Assembly (NCBI GenBank): GCA_017305055.1
Contig: JAFKMZ010000033.1
Span: 1 to 34,476, forward strand
Length of the DNA: 34,476 nucleotides
Reading direction: 5' to 3'
From: Lysobacterales bacterium
GTDB taxonomy: Bacteria; Pseudomonadota; Gammaproteobacteria; Xanthomonadales; Rhodanobacteraceae
Positions 1-7,799 of this stretch are shown piece by piece. Numbering within the stretch: the stretch's first letter is position 1; every line of letters begins with the position of its first letter. A program made the position numbers and the translations under genes. The notes under the pieces were generated by a model. The model was not told the origin of the DNA, made no database searches, and saw only the letters and a list, made by a program, of their open reading frames with translations.

Positions 1-1048
1 GCCTGGAGCGGAACGCGCCGTCGCGCAGGGTGTTGATCGAGCTGGGGCTCTGCGGGCCGCGGCCCAGCCACAGTTCCTCGTCGGCGTAGAAGGTGAGCGA
101 GGTGCTGGGATGGTCCATCAGGTGGCGGCCGACCATGCCGGAGCTGTTGGCCAGGCCGTCGGGATACTTGTCGCTGGCCGACAGCAGCAACAGCTTCGGG
201 CTCTCGATGCCATTCGCTGCGAGGATGAAGGTCTTGCCGGTGACGCGGTGCGTGCCCTTGTCGGGGTCGTAGTAATGCACGGCAGCGATACGGCCCTTGG
301 CGTCGTGCTCGATACGATGGGCGACTGCGTTCGCCACCACCTTCGCGCCGGCGGTCTCGGCCGCTTCCACCGCGTTGATGCCGAGGTACTGCGCGTTGAT
401 GGGGCAGATCGGCTGGCAGCTGTTGTTGCCCACGCAGGCGGGGCGACCGCCGTAGCTGCGGCTGTTGCGCGCCACGGTATTGGCCACCACCGGATAGGCC
501 GGAGCCAATCGCTCGCGGAAGCGGCGCATCGCCCATGGCTCGGCCACAGGTTCCATCGGGAACGGCTTCAGGCGCGGCGAGCCGGTATTGTCCGCACCGG
601 CCACACCAAGGATCTCCTCCGCCTCCTGGTACCAGGGATCGAGTTCCTCGTAGCTGAGCGGCCAGTCCACGCCGACGCCGTACAGGCTCTTGATGCGCAC
701 GTCGTTCGGCACCAGCCGCCACGCCTGCGCGGCCCAGTGCCAGGTGGTGCCGCCGACCGCGCGGATGTACTCGGCCGGGTAGGGGTACGGGCCCGCCTGC
801 ACCAGGTAGCCGTTGTCCTTGGGCACGTAGATCGGATGCGGCGCCCACGGCGAGGGCGGATACGGTGCCATCCAGTTGCCCTAGACCGCCGAATTGCGGA
901 ACGCGACCACGATGCGCGCGCGCTCCAGCCGCGGCCCGGCTTCGAGGATCAGCACCGAGGCGCCTTGCCGGGCAAGGCGTTCGGCCGCCAGCGCACCGAC
1001 GATGCCCGCTCCAATGACCACGATGTCAGCCGACAACTGCCCGGACAT
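1..1048 (-). pseudogene. GMC-family FAD sugar/polyol dehydrogenase, large subunit; interrupted by in-frame amber, 3' end beyond window
   Basis: Large catalytic subunit of the membrane-bound, periplasm-facing FAD dehydrogenases for sorbitol, fructose, gluconate or glucose; the substrate cannot be told from sequence. The start at 1048 follows AAGGAG. Residues 13-18 form the GxGxxG FAD-binding turn (GAGIVG). A TAG codon at 883-881 interrupts residue 56, within FRNSAV*GNWMAPYPPSP; relatives usually have Lys or another residue there, so AAG or CAG to TAG would explain it. The same frame stays open for 293 more codons to the edge and keeps family motifs, including RAVGGTTWHWAA and, at about residues 205-215, C-x5-C-x3-C (CVGNNSCQPIC), the spacing of the 3Fe-4S cluster of related FAD glucose/fructose dehydrogenases. 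There is no second lesion, so this is either a recent nonsense mutation, a sequence error, or a readthrough gene. It follows the small subunit by 13 bp. Confidence 0.85.
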
Positions 1049-1061
1049 CGAACGCACTCCT

Positions 1062-1589
1062 TCAGACGGGTTTGCTGCTCCAACTGCCGTACGTGCCGTA
1101 GGCATAGGTGGGGGGCTTCAGCACGTCGGCTACCATCACTGCGTCGAGTGCGGTTTCGTAGGCGACGCAGTGTGCGTCGGCGCCGCTGCCGACCACGCCG
1201 AGGGTCCAGGCGCGCATGATCGAACGCGGCAGTGGCGCCAGCGGCGACTGTTCGTCGTCCAGCACGCCCTGCAGTTGCAGCGGGTCGATGTGGCGTTCGT
1301 TGATCAGCGCCAGCAAGGCCCGTGCGTCCGCGGGAAAGCGTGGATGGACGGTGGCGAGGGCGTCGTACAGGCGCGTTGCCTGCGCCGCATCGAGCGCCTG
1401 CCGGCCGACCAGGATCGCGGACAACGCGGTGAACGCACCGCGCTCGGCCGACGGCGCCGGTTGTGCAAGCGCCCATGGGATCAGCGAGGCTGTATAGGCC
1501 GTCAGCAGGCCCGCAAGCAGGCGACGACGCGACGGGTTGCTGGGGTCATCGCGGCTTGCGGAAACGCTGTCGAGCTGGTCCAGGGCCAT
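1062..1589 (-). CDS. Sorbitol-dehydrogenase-type small subunit, Tat-exported (gluconate 2-DH subunit 3-like)
   Basis: A 175-residue small subunit of the FAD polyol/sugar dehydrogenase complex, of the FAD-SLDH small-subunit type. In this family the subunit carries the twin-arginine signal that takes the folded FAD subunit out of the cytoplasm. The N-terminus shows a twin-arginine stretch (PSRRRLLAGLL, about residues 29-39), a hydrophobic segment and an AxA-like ending (ALAQP). The mature part is helical, with conserved-looking segments such as LINERHID and, near the end, YGTYGSWSSKPV. The start at 1589 follows AAGGA with 7 bases of spacing; the frame is open further upstream but has no ribosome site there. 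The large subunit begins 13 bp downstream, so the two are one operon; a cytochrome c subunit often follows and would lie off the left edge. The complex would feed electrons from periplasmic sugar oxidation to the respiratory chain. Confidence 0.82.
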   Translation of the reverse strand: MALDQLDSVSASRDDPSNPSRRRLLAGLLTAYTASLIPWALAQPAPSAERGAFTALSAILVGRQALDAAQATRLYDALATVHPRFPADARALLALINERHIDPLQLQGVLDDEQSPLAPLPRSIMRAWTLGVVGSGADAHCVAYETALDAVMVADVLKPPTYAYGTYGSWSSKPV

Positions 1590-1905
1590 GGCGCCTGTCC
1601 TTGTGGCTTTGTGGCGCAGCCGATGGCCAAAGCAGCATCGAGGCAGCGCCGGAGGTGTGCCAGACCCTACTCCGTTTACCCGGTAAGGCAATGTGACGAT
1701 TGGCACCGGTCGCCTGCTGCAAGCGGTGGCGGTGTTGTCGTCACGGGTGCCGATCCCCGGGCGCCTGACGCCTATCCTGAAGGGCGGATTGCTGCCCAAC
1801 GATGCATCGGGTCTGGTCTGCTTTCTCTATGCGATGGCCGCCCGGCAAGGCAATCCGTCGCCTCGGCCGCAAAGCGCTTGAAACAAGAGTTTTTGTGCGG
1901 AACCG
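1590..1905. other. Divergent intergenic region, no gene recognised
   Basis: About 300 bp separate the leftward dehydrogenase genes from the rightward tRNA promoter. Several frames are open on both strands because of the high GC content, but none has a ribosome site, a conserved motif or a plausible product. The leftward operon must start here. I see only a weak candidate for its promoter near 1650-1690 (TTGCCT on the minus strand with a poor -10) and do not call it. A short odd palindrome, TTACC-C-GGTAA, lies at 1676-1686. Confidence 0.5.
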
Positions 1906-1934
1906 TTGCGCTTCAACGTACCTGCCCGTATACT
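1906..1934 (+). promoter_or_regulatory. Sigma-70 promoter of the initiator tRNA gene
   Basis: TTGCGC (1906-1911) and TATACT (1929-1934) are separated by exactly 17 bp, the optimum. The next bases, CGGCGG, form a GC-rich discriminator of the kind found at stringently controlled stable-RNA promoters. Transcription would begin near 1941, leaving about 6 nt before the tRNA. Confidence 0.8.
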
Positions 1935-1946
1935 CGGCGGCTCTGA

Positions 1947-2023
1947 TGCGGGGTGGAGCAGTCTGGCAGCTCGTCGGGCTCATAACCCGAAGGTCGCAGG
2001 TTCAAATCCTGCCCCCGCTACCA
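1947..2023 (+). tRNA. metY: Initiator tRNA-fMet (CAT)
   Basis: A 77-nt cloverleaf with the CAU anticodon in the loop CTCATAA, closed by three consecutive G:C pairs (GGG/CCC), the initiator hallmark that directs tRNA-fMet to the ribosomal P site. The T arm contains GGTTCAAATCC and the 3' CCA is encoded. Bases 1 and 72 do not pair, as required for formylation and for escape from elongation, but the mismatch here is T1-T72 rather than the C-A of E. coli. The position in front of rimP-nusA-infB matches metY of E. coli, hence the symbol. The gene has its own promoter and terminator. Confidence 0.96.
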
Positions 2024-2043
2024 GGCCTTTCTTGATGCAAAGA

Positions 2044-2066
2044 AAGCCTCCTCGTGAGGCTTTTTT
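2044..2066 (+). terminator. Intrinsic terminator after tRNA-fMet
   Basis: Stem AAGCCTC (2044-2050) and GAGGCTT (2056-2062) around the loop CTCGT, running into six T residues (2061-2066). It is placed to end the tRNA transcript, 20 nt after CCA. Incomplete termination here would feed the rimP-nusA operon. Confidence 0.88.
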
Positions 2067-2151
2067 GTTGGACGTAGGTCGACTGCGACAGGCTGGGCTG
2101 GCGACGCCGGTCGGACGCATCGGGATACGAGAGGATTGGTGGCGGTAAGGG

Positions 2152-2176
2152 AATGGGCCGGTGGAGCCCATTTTTT
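2152..2176 (+). terminator. Second intrinsic terminator/attenuator just before rimP
   Basis: AATGGGC (2152-2158) pairs with GCCCATT (2166-2172) around a 7-nt loop and ends in TTTTTT (2171-2176). It sits 27 nt before the rimP start and about 100 nt after the first terminator, so transcripts from the tRNA promoter meet two stop signals before rimP. In E. coli the metY-rimP leader also contains terminators and the operon is autogenously controlled by NusA; a similar role here is inferred. Confidence 0.8.
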
Positions 2177-2202
2177 GTTTCTGGCGAGGATGGATACGGG
2201 TG

Positions 2203-2772
2203 ATGGACACGCAGGCGCTGGCGCTCCGCTTCAGCGAGGCATTGGCCGATTTCGGCCTGTGCTGCCTTGGCGTGGAGTTCGTTTCCGGCCAGAGCCAGCG
2301 CACGCTGCGCGTGTACGTGGATCTGCTGGATGCCGATGCGCCGGGCGCAGGTGCGGATGATGACGCTGGCAAGGGAGCACTGCCGCCCGGGGTGACCGTC
2401 GACCAGTGCGAGAGCGCCAGCCGCGAGCTCTCCGCGTTGCTGGACGTTGATGACCCGATCCCCGGCCACTATGTATTGGAGGTGTCGTCGCCTGGGCTGG
2501 ATCGGCCACTGTTTTCGGCCGCGCAGTTCTCGCGGGCGTGCGGCAGCGAGGTGAAACTGCTGTTCGGTGCGCCGCTGGAAGGCCGTCGTCGACTGCGCGG
2601 AAAGATACTGCGCGTGGATGGTGGGCAGATCACGCTGGAGGCCGAGCGCAGGACCTGGCAGTTCGATCATGCGTTGGTGGAATCCGCACGCGTGGTGCCC
2701 GATTGGGTGGCGCTCGGCCACGCCCCGCAACCCAAGCCCGGCCACCCCGCAAGCCGGAAGAAGAAAAGCTAG
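2203..2772 (+). CDS. rimP: Ribosome maturation factor RimP
   Basis: RimP (189 residues) is a cytoplasmic factor that assists late maturation of the 30S subunit. It shows the family layout: an N-terminal alpha/beta domain with [11 protein letters not shown] and the strand [10 protein letters not shown], the signature [14 protein letters not shown], and a C-terminal Sm-like domain (about residues 110-175) with [14 protein letters not shown]. It is longer than the E. coli protein (about 150), through an acidic, Gly/Ala-rich insertion around residues 42-60 and a basic C-terminal tail ending SRKKKS. The ATG at 2203 has AGGA upstream at 2187-2190; the in-frame GTG at 2161 lies inside the terminator loop and is rejected. 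It is the first protein gene of the operon, with nusA 222 bp downstream beyond the repeat array. Confidence 0.95.
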   Translation: MDTQALALRFSEALADFGLCCLGVEFVSGQSQRTLRVYVDLLDADAPGAGADDDAGKGALPPGVTVDQCESASRELSALLDVDDPIPGHYVLEVSSPGLDRPLFSAAQFSRACGSEVKLLFGAPLEGRRRLRGKILRVDGGQITLEAERRTWQFDHALVESARVVPDWVALGHAPQPKPGHPASRKKKS

Positions 2773-2785
2773 GCAATATTGAGAA

Positions 2786-2964
2786 GTGCGGCCATGGATG
2801 GCCGCTTTTGATCTTCGCGTTCACGGACGAACGCAAAGGTGAACCCAGAGTGCGGCCATGGATGGCCGCTTTTGATCTTCGCGTTCACGGACGAACGCAG
2901 TAGTTATCCAGAAGTGCAGCCGCGGATGGCTGCCCGTTTGATCTCGCGTTCACGGACGAACGCA
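2786..2964 (+). repeat. Three tandem copies of a 50-bp two-hairpin element, 64-bp period, between rimP and nusA
   Basis: Copies begin at 2786, 2850 and 2914, exactly 64 bp apart. Each has two palindromes: GCGGCCA-TGGA-TGGCCGC followed by TTTT in copies 1 and 2, then GCGTTC-ACGGAC-GAACGC. A conserved centre around TTTGATC joins them. Copies 1 and 2 are identical over the 50 bp; copy 3 is diverged but its first palindrome has compensating changes (GCAGCC with GGCTGC). The 14-nt linkers (2836-2849, 2900-2913) are unrelated in sequence. A fourth copy is inverted at 9198-9247. It resembles a REP/BIME-type dispersed element; I do not recognise the exact family. As RNA it would form a series of hairpins directly upstream of nusA. 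Confidence 0.92.
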
Positions 2965-2994
2965 AAGAACATTGGCATCTGTGGAGTTGTTGCA

Positions 2995-4500
2995 ATGAGC
3001 AAAGAACTTTTGCTGGTCGTCGACGCGGTCGCCAATGAAAAGGGCGTGCCGCTGGATGTGATTTTCGAGGCCATGGAGGCTGCGTTGGCGTCCGCCGCCA
3101 AGAAGCGGTACGTCGACGAGGAGCCGGACATCAGGGTTTCGATCGATCACGACACGGGTGAGTACGAGACGTTTCGTCGTTGGGAGATCATTGCCGACGA
3201 TGGCGAGATGGAATCGCCCTCGTACCAGTTGCGCCTGATGGATGCGCTCGACGAGCGTCCGGACGCGGAGGTGGGCGAGTACATCGAGGAGCGGATCGAC
3301 AACGCCGAATTCGGGCGCATCGCGGCGCAGGCGGCCAAGCAGGTGATCGTGCAGCGCGTGCGCGAGGCCGAGCGCATGCAGGTCGTCGAGGCTTTTGCCG
3401 GCCGTGTCGGCGAGCTGGTGACCGGCATCGTCAAGCGGGTCGAGCGCGGCAACCTGTATCTGGACCTGGGCAGCAATGCCGAGGCCTTCATTCCGCGTGA
3501 CAAGACCATTCCGCGCGAGTCCGCCCGCGTCGGCGACCGTGTGCGTGGCTACCTCTACGAGGTGCGCTCGGAGCCGCGCGGGCCGCAGTTGTTCGTGTCC
3601 CGGGCGGCGCCGGAGTTCATGATCGAGCTGTTCCGGCTCGAGGTGCCGGAAGTGGGCCAGGGCCTGGTCGAGATCAAGGGCTGTGCCCGCGATCCCGGCG
3701 ACCGGGCGAAGATTGCCGTGGTGGCGCATGACAGCCGCACCGATCCCATTGGCGCGTGCATCGGCATGCGCGGCTCACGCGTCCAGGCCGTCTCCAACGA
3801 CCTGAACGGCGAGCGCGTGGACATCATCCTGTGGCACGAGAATCCGGCGCAGTTCGTGATCAATGCGATGGCGCCGGCCGAGGTGCAGTCCATCATCATG
3901 GACGAGGAAAAGCATTCCATGGACATTGCCGTGGCCGAGGACAAGCTGTCCCAGGCTATTGGCCGTGGTGGACAGAACGTGCGCCTGGCCAGCAAGCTCA
4001 CCGGCTGGCAGCTCAACGTGATGACCCAGGACCAGGTCATCGCCAAGAGCGAATCCGAGCAGGAAGTGGCACGCCAACTGTTCATGGACAAGCTGGAAGT
4101 CGACCATGAGATCGCGATTATCCTTGTGCAGGAAGGCTTTTCCAGCATCGAGGAAATCGCCTACGTGCCCAGCGCCGAGCTGCTGGCCATCGAGGGCTTC
4201 GACGAGGACATCGTCGAGGAATTGCGCGCGCGGGCACGGGATGCCCTGGTGGTGGCGGCGCTGGCCGAAGAGGAAGGCGTGGTCGATCAGCGCCCCTCCG
4301 ACGAGTTGCTGGCCATGGAGGGAATGGACGAGGCCACCGCAGAAGCGTTGGCGGCACGCGAAGTGTATACAGTGGAGGACTTGGGCGATCTGGCAGTGGA
4401 CGACCTGATCGACATTGAGGGCATGGATGAGGAACGCGCCGCGGCGCTGATCATGACGGCGCGCGCGCCGATGATCGAGCGGCTGGAACACGGCGGCTGA
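2995..4500 (+). CDS. nusA: Transcription termination/antitermination factor NusA
   Basis: NusA (501 residues) binds RNA polymerase near the RNA exit channel and controls pausing, intrinsic termination, Rho action and antitermination. Domains in order: N-terminal RNAP-binding domain (about 1-125), S1 domain (about 137-200, with GIVKRVERGNLYLDLG), KH1 (around 253-263, IGMRGSRV), KH2 (around 320-330, AIGRGGQNV), and two C-terminal acidic repeat domains (about 365-430 and 435-495; the motifs LLAIEGFDE and LLAMEGMDE show the duplication). The two repeats are typical of gammaproteobacterial NusA, which can contact the RNAP alpha subunit. The ATG at 2995 begins the family N-terminus MSKELLLVVD; the frame is open upstream to 2839 only because the repeats lack stops. 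The hairpin array in its leader makes autogenous control plausible. Confidence 0.98.
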   Translation: MSKELLLVVDAVANEKGVPLDVIFEAMEAALASAAKKRYVDEEPDIRVSIDHDTGEYETFRRWEIIADDGEMESPSYQLRLMDALDERPDAEVGEYIEERIDNAEFGRIAAQAAKQVIVQRVREAERMQVVEAFAGRVGELVTGIVKRVERGNLYLDLGSNAEAFIPRDKTIPRESARVGDRVRGYLYEVRSEPRGPQLFVSRAAPEFMIELFRLEVPEVGQGLVEIKGCARDPGDRAKIAVVAHDSRTDPIGACIGMRGSRVQAVSNDLNGERVDIILWHENPAQFVINAMAPAEVQSIIMDEEKHSMDIAVAEDKLSQAIGRGGQNVRLASKLTGWQLNVMTQDQVIAKSESEQEVARQLFMDKLEVDHEIAIILVQEGFSSIEEIAYVPSAELLAIEGFDEDIVEELRARARDALVVAALAEEEGVVDQRPSDELLAMEGMDEATAEALAAREVYTVEDLGDLAVDDLIDIEGMDEERAAALIMTARAPMIERLEHGG

Positions 4501-4623
4501 GTGGTGCGTCGATGATGTCCCGTATGGGCGTGAGGCAGGATTGGTAATCTTTCGCGATGTGGGACGGCGGCCGATCCGGCCGCAGCAGACGGGCAAGCGC
4601 GGATTGGCGGAGCAGAGAACACG

Positions 4624-7407
4624 ATGTCGGATGTCACGATCAAAGAACTCGCCCTGAAAATGGGCATGCCGGGCGACAAGCTGCTCACGCAGCTGAAGGC
4701 CGCTGGCATGAAATTTTCAGACCAGGAGCAGGTGATCAGCAGCACCGAGAAGGTCAAGTTGCTGGGCTTCCTGCGCCGCAACAAGAGCCAGGACGCCGAC
4801 GCCGCGGCAGGCGAGGGCACCCCGCGCCACGTCACCCTCCGGCGGCGCACCGTGGGCGAGCTCAAGGTCGCCACCCCCGGGCCGCGCGGCGCCCCGACCA
4901 CGGCAAAAACCGTCAATGTCGAAGTGCGCGGCAAGCGCACCTATGTAAAGCGCAGCGTCATTGCCGAGGCCGCCAATGCCGAGCCCGAGCGCGAGGACGC
5001 GGTACGCAAGCTGGAAGAATCGCGGCTCCGGCAGGAGCAGGAGCTGGCCGAGAGCGCCCGCGCCGCTGAGCGCCGGCAACAGGAAGCGGAGCAGCGCAGC
5101 CTCGACGAGGCGCAGGCCGCCGCGGCAGGCGTGCTGCCGGCAGCGGACACCGATTCGACGCCGACGTCGGGTGCGGTTGCTGCGGCCCCGGCGGCGCCGG
5201 TGGTGCAGGAGCCCACGGCCGAACCGGATGGCGGCGACGCTTCAGGCACCGTGCAACGGCTGGACCCGCGCGACCTGGGCATGATCATCCCGCAGATCCA
5301 GGCACCGCATAAGCGCCAGCGCGTGGTCAAGCCGGCCGCCAAGCCCGCTGCGGAACCGACGTCACGGGCTGTCCCCGGCACGCCGCAGCTTCCCCCGGCA
5401 GAGACCGGCAGTGGCCATGCCAAGGTCGGTCGCCACGTGCGTGAGCGCCCCGATGGCGCGGGTGGCCGGGAAGGGCGTGGTGGCAAGCGCTTCGGCGGCG
5501 GACAGATGCATTTGAGTGAAGCCGATCGGGCGCGGCGATCGTCCGGCAGCAAGCGGTCCCGGGTTGCGCGTCCGGGGCACGACCTGTCGCGGGCTGGAGC
5601 GACGGCAACCGCCACCCATGCATTTTCCCGTCCGACCGCCCCGGTGGTGCGGGAAGTGACCGTGTCCGATACCAACACCGTGTCCGACCTGGCGCAGAAG
5701 ATGGCGGTCAAGGGGGCCGAAGTGGTGAAGGCCCTGTTCAAGATGGGGGTGATGGCAACCATCAACCAGAGCATCGACCATGACACCGCCGTGCTCGTGG
5801 TGGAAGAACTCGGCCACAAGCCGGTGACCGATACCCAAAACAATGCCGAGCAGACCCTGGCCGAACACACCCAGACAGCTGAGCTGGAGGGCGAGAAGTC
5901 GCCGCGGCCACCGGTGGTGACGATCATGGGCCACGTCGACCATGGCAAGACCTCGCTGCTCGACTACATCCGGCGCACGAAGGTGGCCTCCGGCGAGGCC
6001 GGTGGCATCACCCAGCACATCGGCGCGTATCACGTGCAGACTTCGAAGGGTGGCATCACCTTCATCGACACCCCGGGCCACGCGGCATTCAGTGCCATGC
6101 GTGCACGCGGCGCGCAGAGCACCGACATCGTCGTGCTGGTCGTGGCGGCGGATGACGGCGTGAAACCGCAGACCATCGAGGCGGTGAACCATGCGCGCGC
6201 GGCCAAGGTGCCGTTGATCGTGGCGGTCAACAAGATGGACAAGGACGGGGCGAACCCGGACAACGTCAAGCAAGGCCTGGTGCAGTACGAGGTGGTGCCC
6301 GAGGACTGGGGCGGCGACGTGCAGTTCGTGCCGGTGTCGGCCAAGACCGGCGCGGGCGTCGACGACCTGCTGGATGCGATTTCCGTGCAAGCCGAGGTCA
6401 TGGACCTGCAGGCGGTGGTGGACGGACGCGCCACCGGCGTGGTGATCGAATCCAGCCTCGACCGCGGGCGTGGCCCGGTGGCGACCGTACTGGTGCAGCA
6501 GGGCACGCTGAAGAAGGGCGACTACGTGGTGTGCGGCGTGGAGTACGGGCGCATGCGGGCACTGATCAGCGCCAACGGCAAGCAGGTGGCCTCGGCGGGG
6601 CCGTCGATCCCGGTGCAGGTGCTGGGCTTGTCGGGCGTGCCGGAGACCGGGGACGACTTCGTTTCCGTCGACGACGAGCATCTGGCCCGCCAGGTCGCCG
6701 CCGAGCGCCAGCAGAAGCGGCGCGAGACGCGCATGGTCAGCAGCGGCAACCGGTTGGAGGACATCATCGCCAAGATGGGCCAGGGCGATGAGCAGCAGAC
6801 CCTGAACATCCTGATCAAGGGCGACGTCCAGGGCTCGGTCGAGGCCCTGCGCGATTCCTTGACGCAGATCGGCAACGAGCGGGTACGCGTCAACGTGGTG
6901 TCCTCCGGCGTGGGCGGCATCAGCGAGTCCGATGCCACCTTGGCGGCAGCCTCCAAGGCGCTGCTGATCGGCTTCAACGTGCGCGCCGACGCCTCCGCAC
7001 GCAAGGTGATCGAGGGCTCCGGTGTCGATGTGCGCTACTTCTCGATCATCTATGACGTGATCGACCAGGTGACCCAGGCGGCCACTGGCCTGCTGGGCAT
7101 GGAGGTGCGCGAGGAAATCATCGGCGTGGCCGAGGTGCGCGAGGTGTTCCGCAGCTCCAAGTTCGGGGCGGTGGCCGGTTGCCGGGTGATCGAGGGCACG
7201 GTCAAGCGCAACAAGCCCATACGCGTACTGCGCGACCAGGTGGTCATCTTCGAGGGCGAGCTGGAGTCGCTGCGCCGCTTCAAGGAGCTGGTCGACGAGG
7301 TGGGCAATGGCATGGAATGCGGCATTGCCGTCAAGCAATACGATGACGTCAAGGTCGGCGACCAGATCGAGTGTTTCGAGCGCACCGAGGTCGCGCGCAC
7401 GCTGTAG
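4624..7407 (+). CDS. infB: Translation initiation factor IF-2
   Basis: IF2 (927 residues) is the GTPase that places fMet-tRNA in the ribosomal P site and promotes subunit joining. An IF2_N domain spans about 1-52, then comes a long charged linker with a probable coiled coil (about 120-165, Glu/Arg/Gln rich), a second IF2_N domain (about 346-400) and the G domain. G motifs: G1 GHVDHGKT at 436-443, G3 DTPGH at 482-486, G4 NKMD at 536-539. Domains II-IV follow, with the fMet-tRNA-binding domain at the C-terminus ([17 protein letters not shown]). The ATG at 4624 follows GGAG. In E. coli shorter forms start inside this gene; I see no decisive internal start. The 123-bp gap to nusA holds a GC-rich hairpin (GCGGCC/GGCCGC near 4567-4583). 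Its substrate tRNA is encoded at the head of the operon. Confidence 0.98.
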   Translation: MSDVTIKELALKMGMPGDKLLTQLKAAGMKFSDQEQVISSTEKVKLLGFLRRNKSQDADAAAGEGTPRHVTLRRRTVGELKVATPGPRGAPTTAKTVNVEVRGKRTYVKRSVIAEAANAEPEREDAVRKLEESRLRQEQELAESARAAERRQQEAEQRSLDEAQAAAAGVLPAADTDSTPTSGAVAAAPAAPVVQEPTAEPDGGDASGTVQRLDPRDLGMIIPQIQAPHKRQRVVKPAAKPAAEPTSRAVPGTPQLPPAETGSGHAKVGRHVRERPDGAGGREGRGGKRFGGGQMHLSEADRARRSSGSKRSRVARPGHDLSRAGATATATHAFSRPTAPVVREVTVSDTNTVSDLAQKMAVKGAEVVKALFKMGVMATINQSIDHDTAVLVVEELGHKPVTDTQNNAEQTLAEHTQTAELEGEKSPRPPVVTIMGHVDHGKTSLLDYIRRTKVASGEAGGITQHIGAYHVQTSKGGITFIDTPGHAAFSAMRARGAQSTDIVVLVVAADDGVKPQTIEAVNHARAAKVPLIVAVNKMDKDGANPDNVKQGLVQYEVVPEDWGGDVQFVPVSAKTGAGVDDLLDAISVQAEVMDLQAVVDGRATGVVIESSLDRGRGPVATVLVQQGTLKKGDYVVCGVEYGRMRALISANGKQVASAGPSIPVQVLGLSGVPETGDDFVSVDDEHLARQVAAERQQKRRETRMVSSGNRLEDIIAKMGQGDEQQTLNILIKGDVQGSVEALRDSLTQIGNERVRVNVVSSGVGGISESDATLAAASKALLIGFNVRADASARKVIEGSGVDVRYFSIIYDVIDQVTQAATGLLGMEVREEIIGVAEVREVFRSSKFGAVAGCRVIEGTVKRNKPIRVLRDQVVIFEGELESLRRFKELVDEVGNGMECGIAVKQYDDVKVGDQIECFERTEVARTL

Positions 7408-7415
7408 GGTTTTGT

Positions 7416-7799
7416 ATGCCATCCCGCGATTTCAAACGTACTGACCGTATTGGTGCCGAGCTGCGACGCGAGATCGGACTGCTGGTGCACGCCGCGGTCC
7501 GCGACCACCGCCTGCCGTCGGTCAGCGTGTCCGACGTGGAGATCACCCGCGAGCTTGACTGGGCCACGGTGTGGGTCACCGCCCTGCAGCCGGAGCAGGG
7601 CCTGCCGGCGGTCAAGGCACTGAACGAGATCGCGCACGAGCTGCGCCATGCCCTGGCGCACAGCGGCATACGCATGCGCCGCGTCCCGGCGCTGAGGTTC
7701 AGGTACGACGATTCTGTGGACAAGGGCGAACGTATCGAAAGCTTGTTGCGCGCCGAGGCTGCGGCCTTGAAACCGGCGGATGATGACGGCGCGGGATGA
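7416..7799 (+). CDS. rbfA: 30S ribosome-binding factor RbfA
   Basis: RbfA (127 residues) is a KH-fold factor that binds the immature 30S subunit and supports 16S 5'-end processing and cold adaptation. The sequence fits the family in length and in motifs: an N-terminus of the type MPSRDFKRTDRIGAEL, the segment LPSVSVSDVEITRELDWATVWV, helix ALAHSGIRMRRVPALRFRYDDS, and RIESLL near the end. The ATG at 7416 lies 9 bp after the infB stop. A longer reading from 7371 would overlap infB and adds nothing conserved. The stop overlaps the truB start (ATGA), indicating translational coupling. Confidence 0.97.
   Translation: MPSRDFKRTDRIGAELRREIGLLVHAAVRDHRLPSVSVSDVEITRELDWATVWVTALQPEQGLPAVKALNEIAHELRHALAHSGIRMRRVPALRFRYDDSVDKGERIESLLRAEAAALKPADDDGAG

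Noticed and set aside
110-1219. Plus-strand open frame across the dehydrogenase genes
   Set aside because: Antisense to the GMC dehydrogenase, whose motifs are clear on the minus strand.
1676-1686. Palindrome TTACC-C-GGTAA as an operator of the dehydrogenase genes
   Set aside because: Too short to distinguish from chance, and no convincing promoter is next to it.
2161-2202. RimP start at GTG 2161
   Set aside because: The codon lies in the loop of an intrinsic terminator; ATG 2203 gives the family N-terminus.
2786-2964. CRISPR array
   Set aside because: Only three units, 14-nt linkers, palindromic hairpin content, and no cas genes; a fourth copy lies inverted elsewhere.
2839-2994. N-terminally extended NusA read through the repeats
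   Set aside because: The family N-terminus begins at 2995; the upstream reading is translated repeat DNA without a ribosome site.
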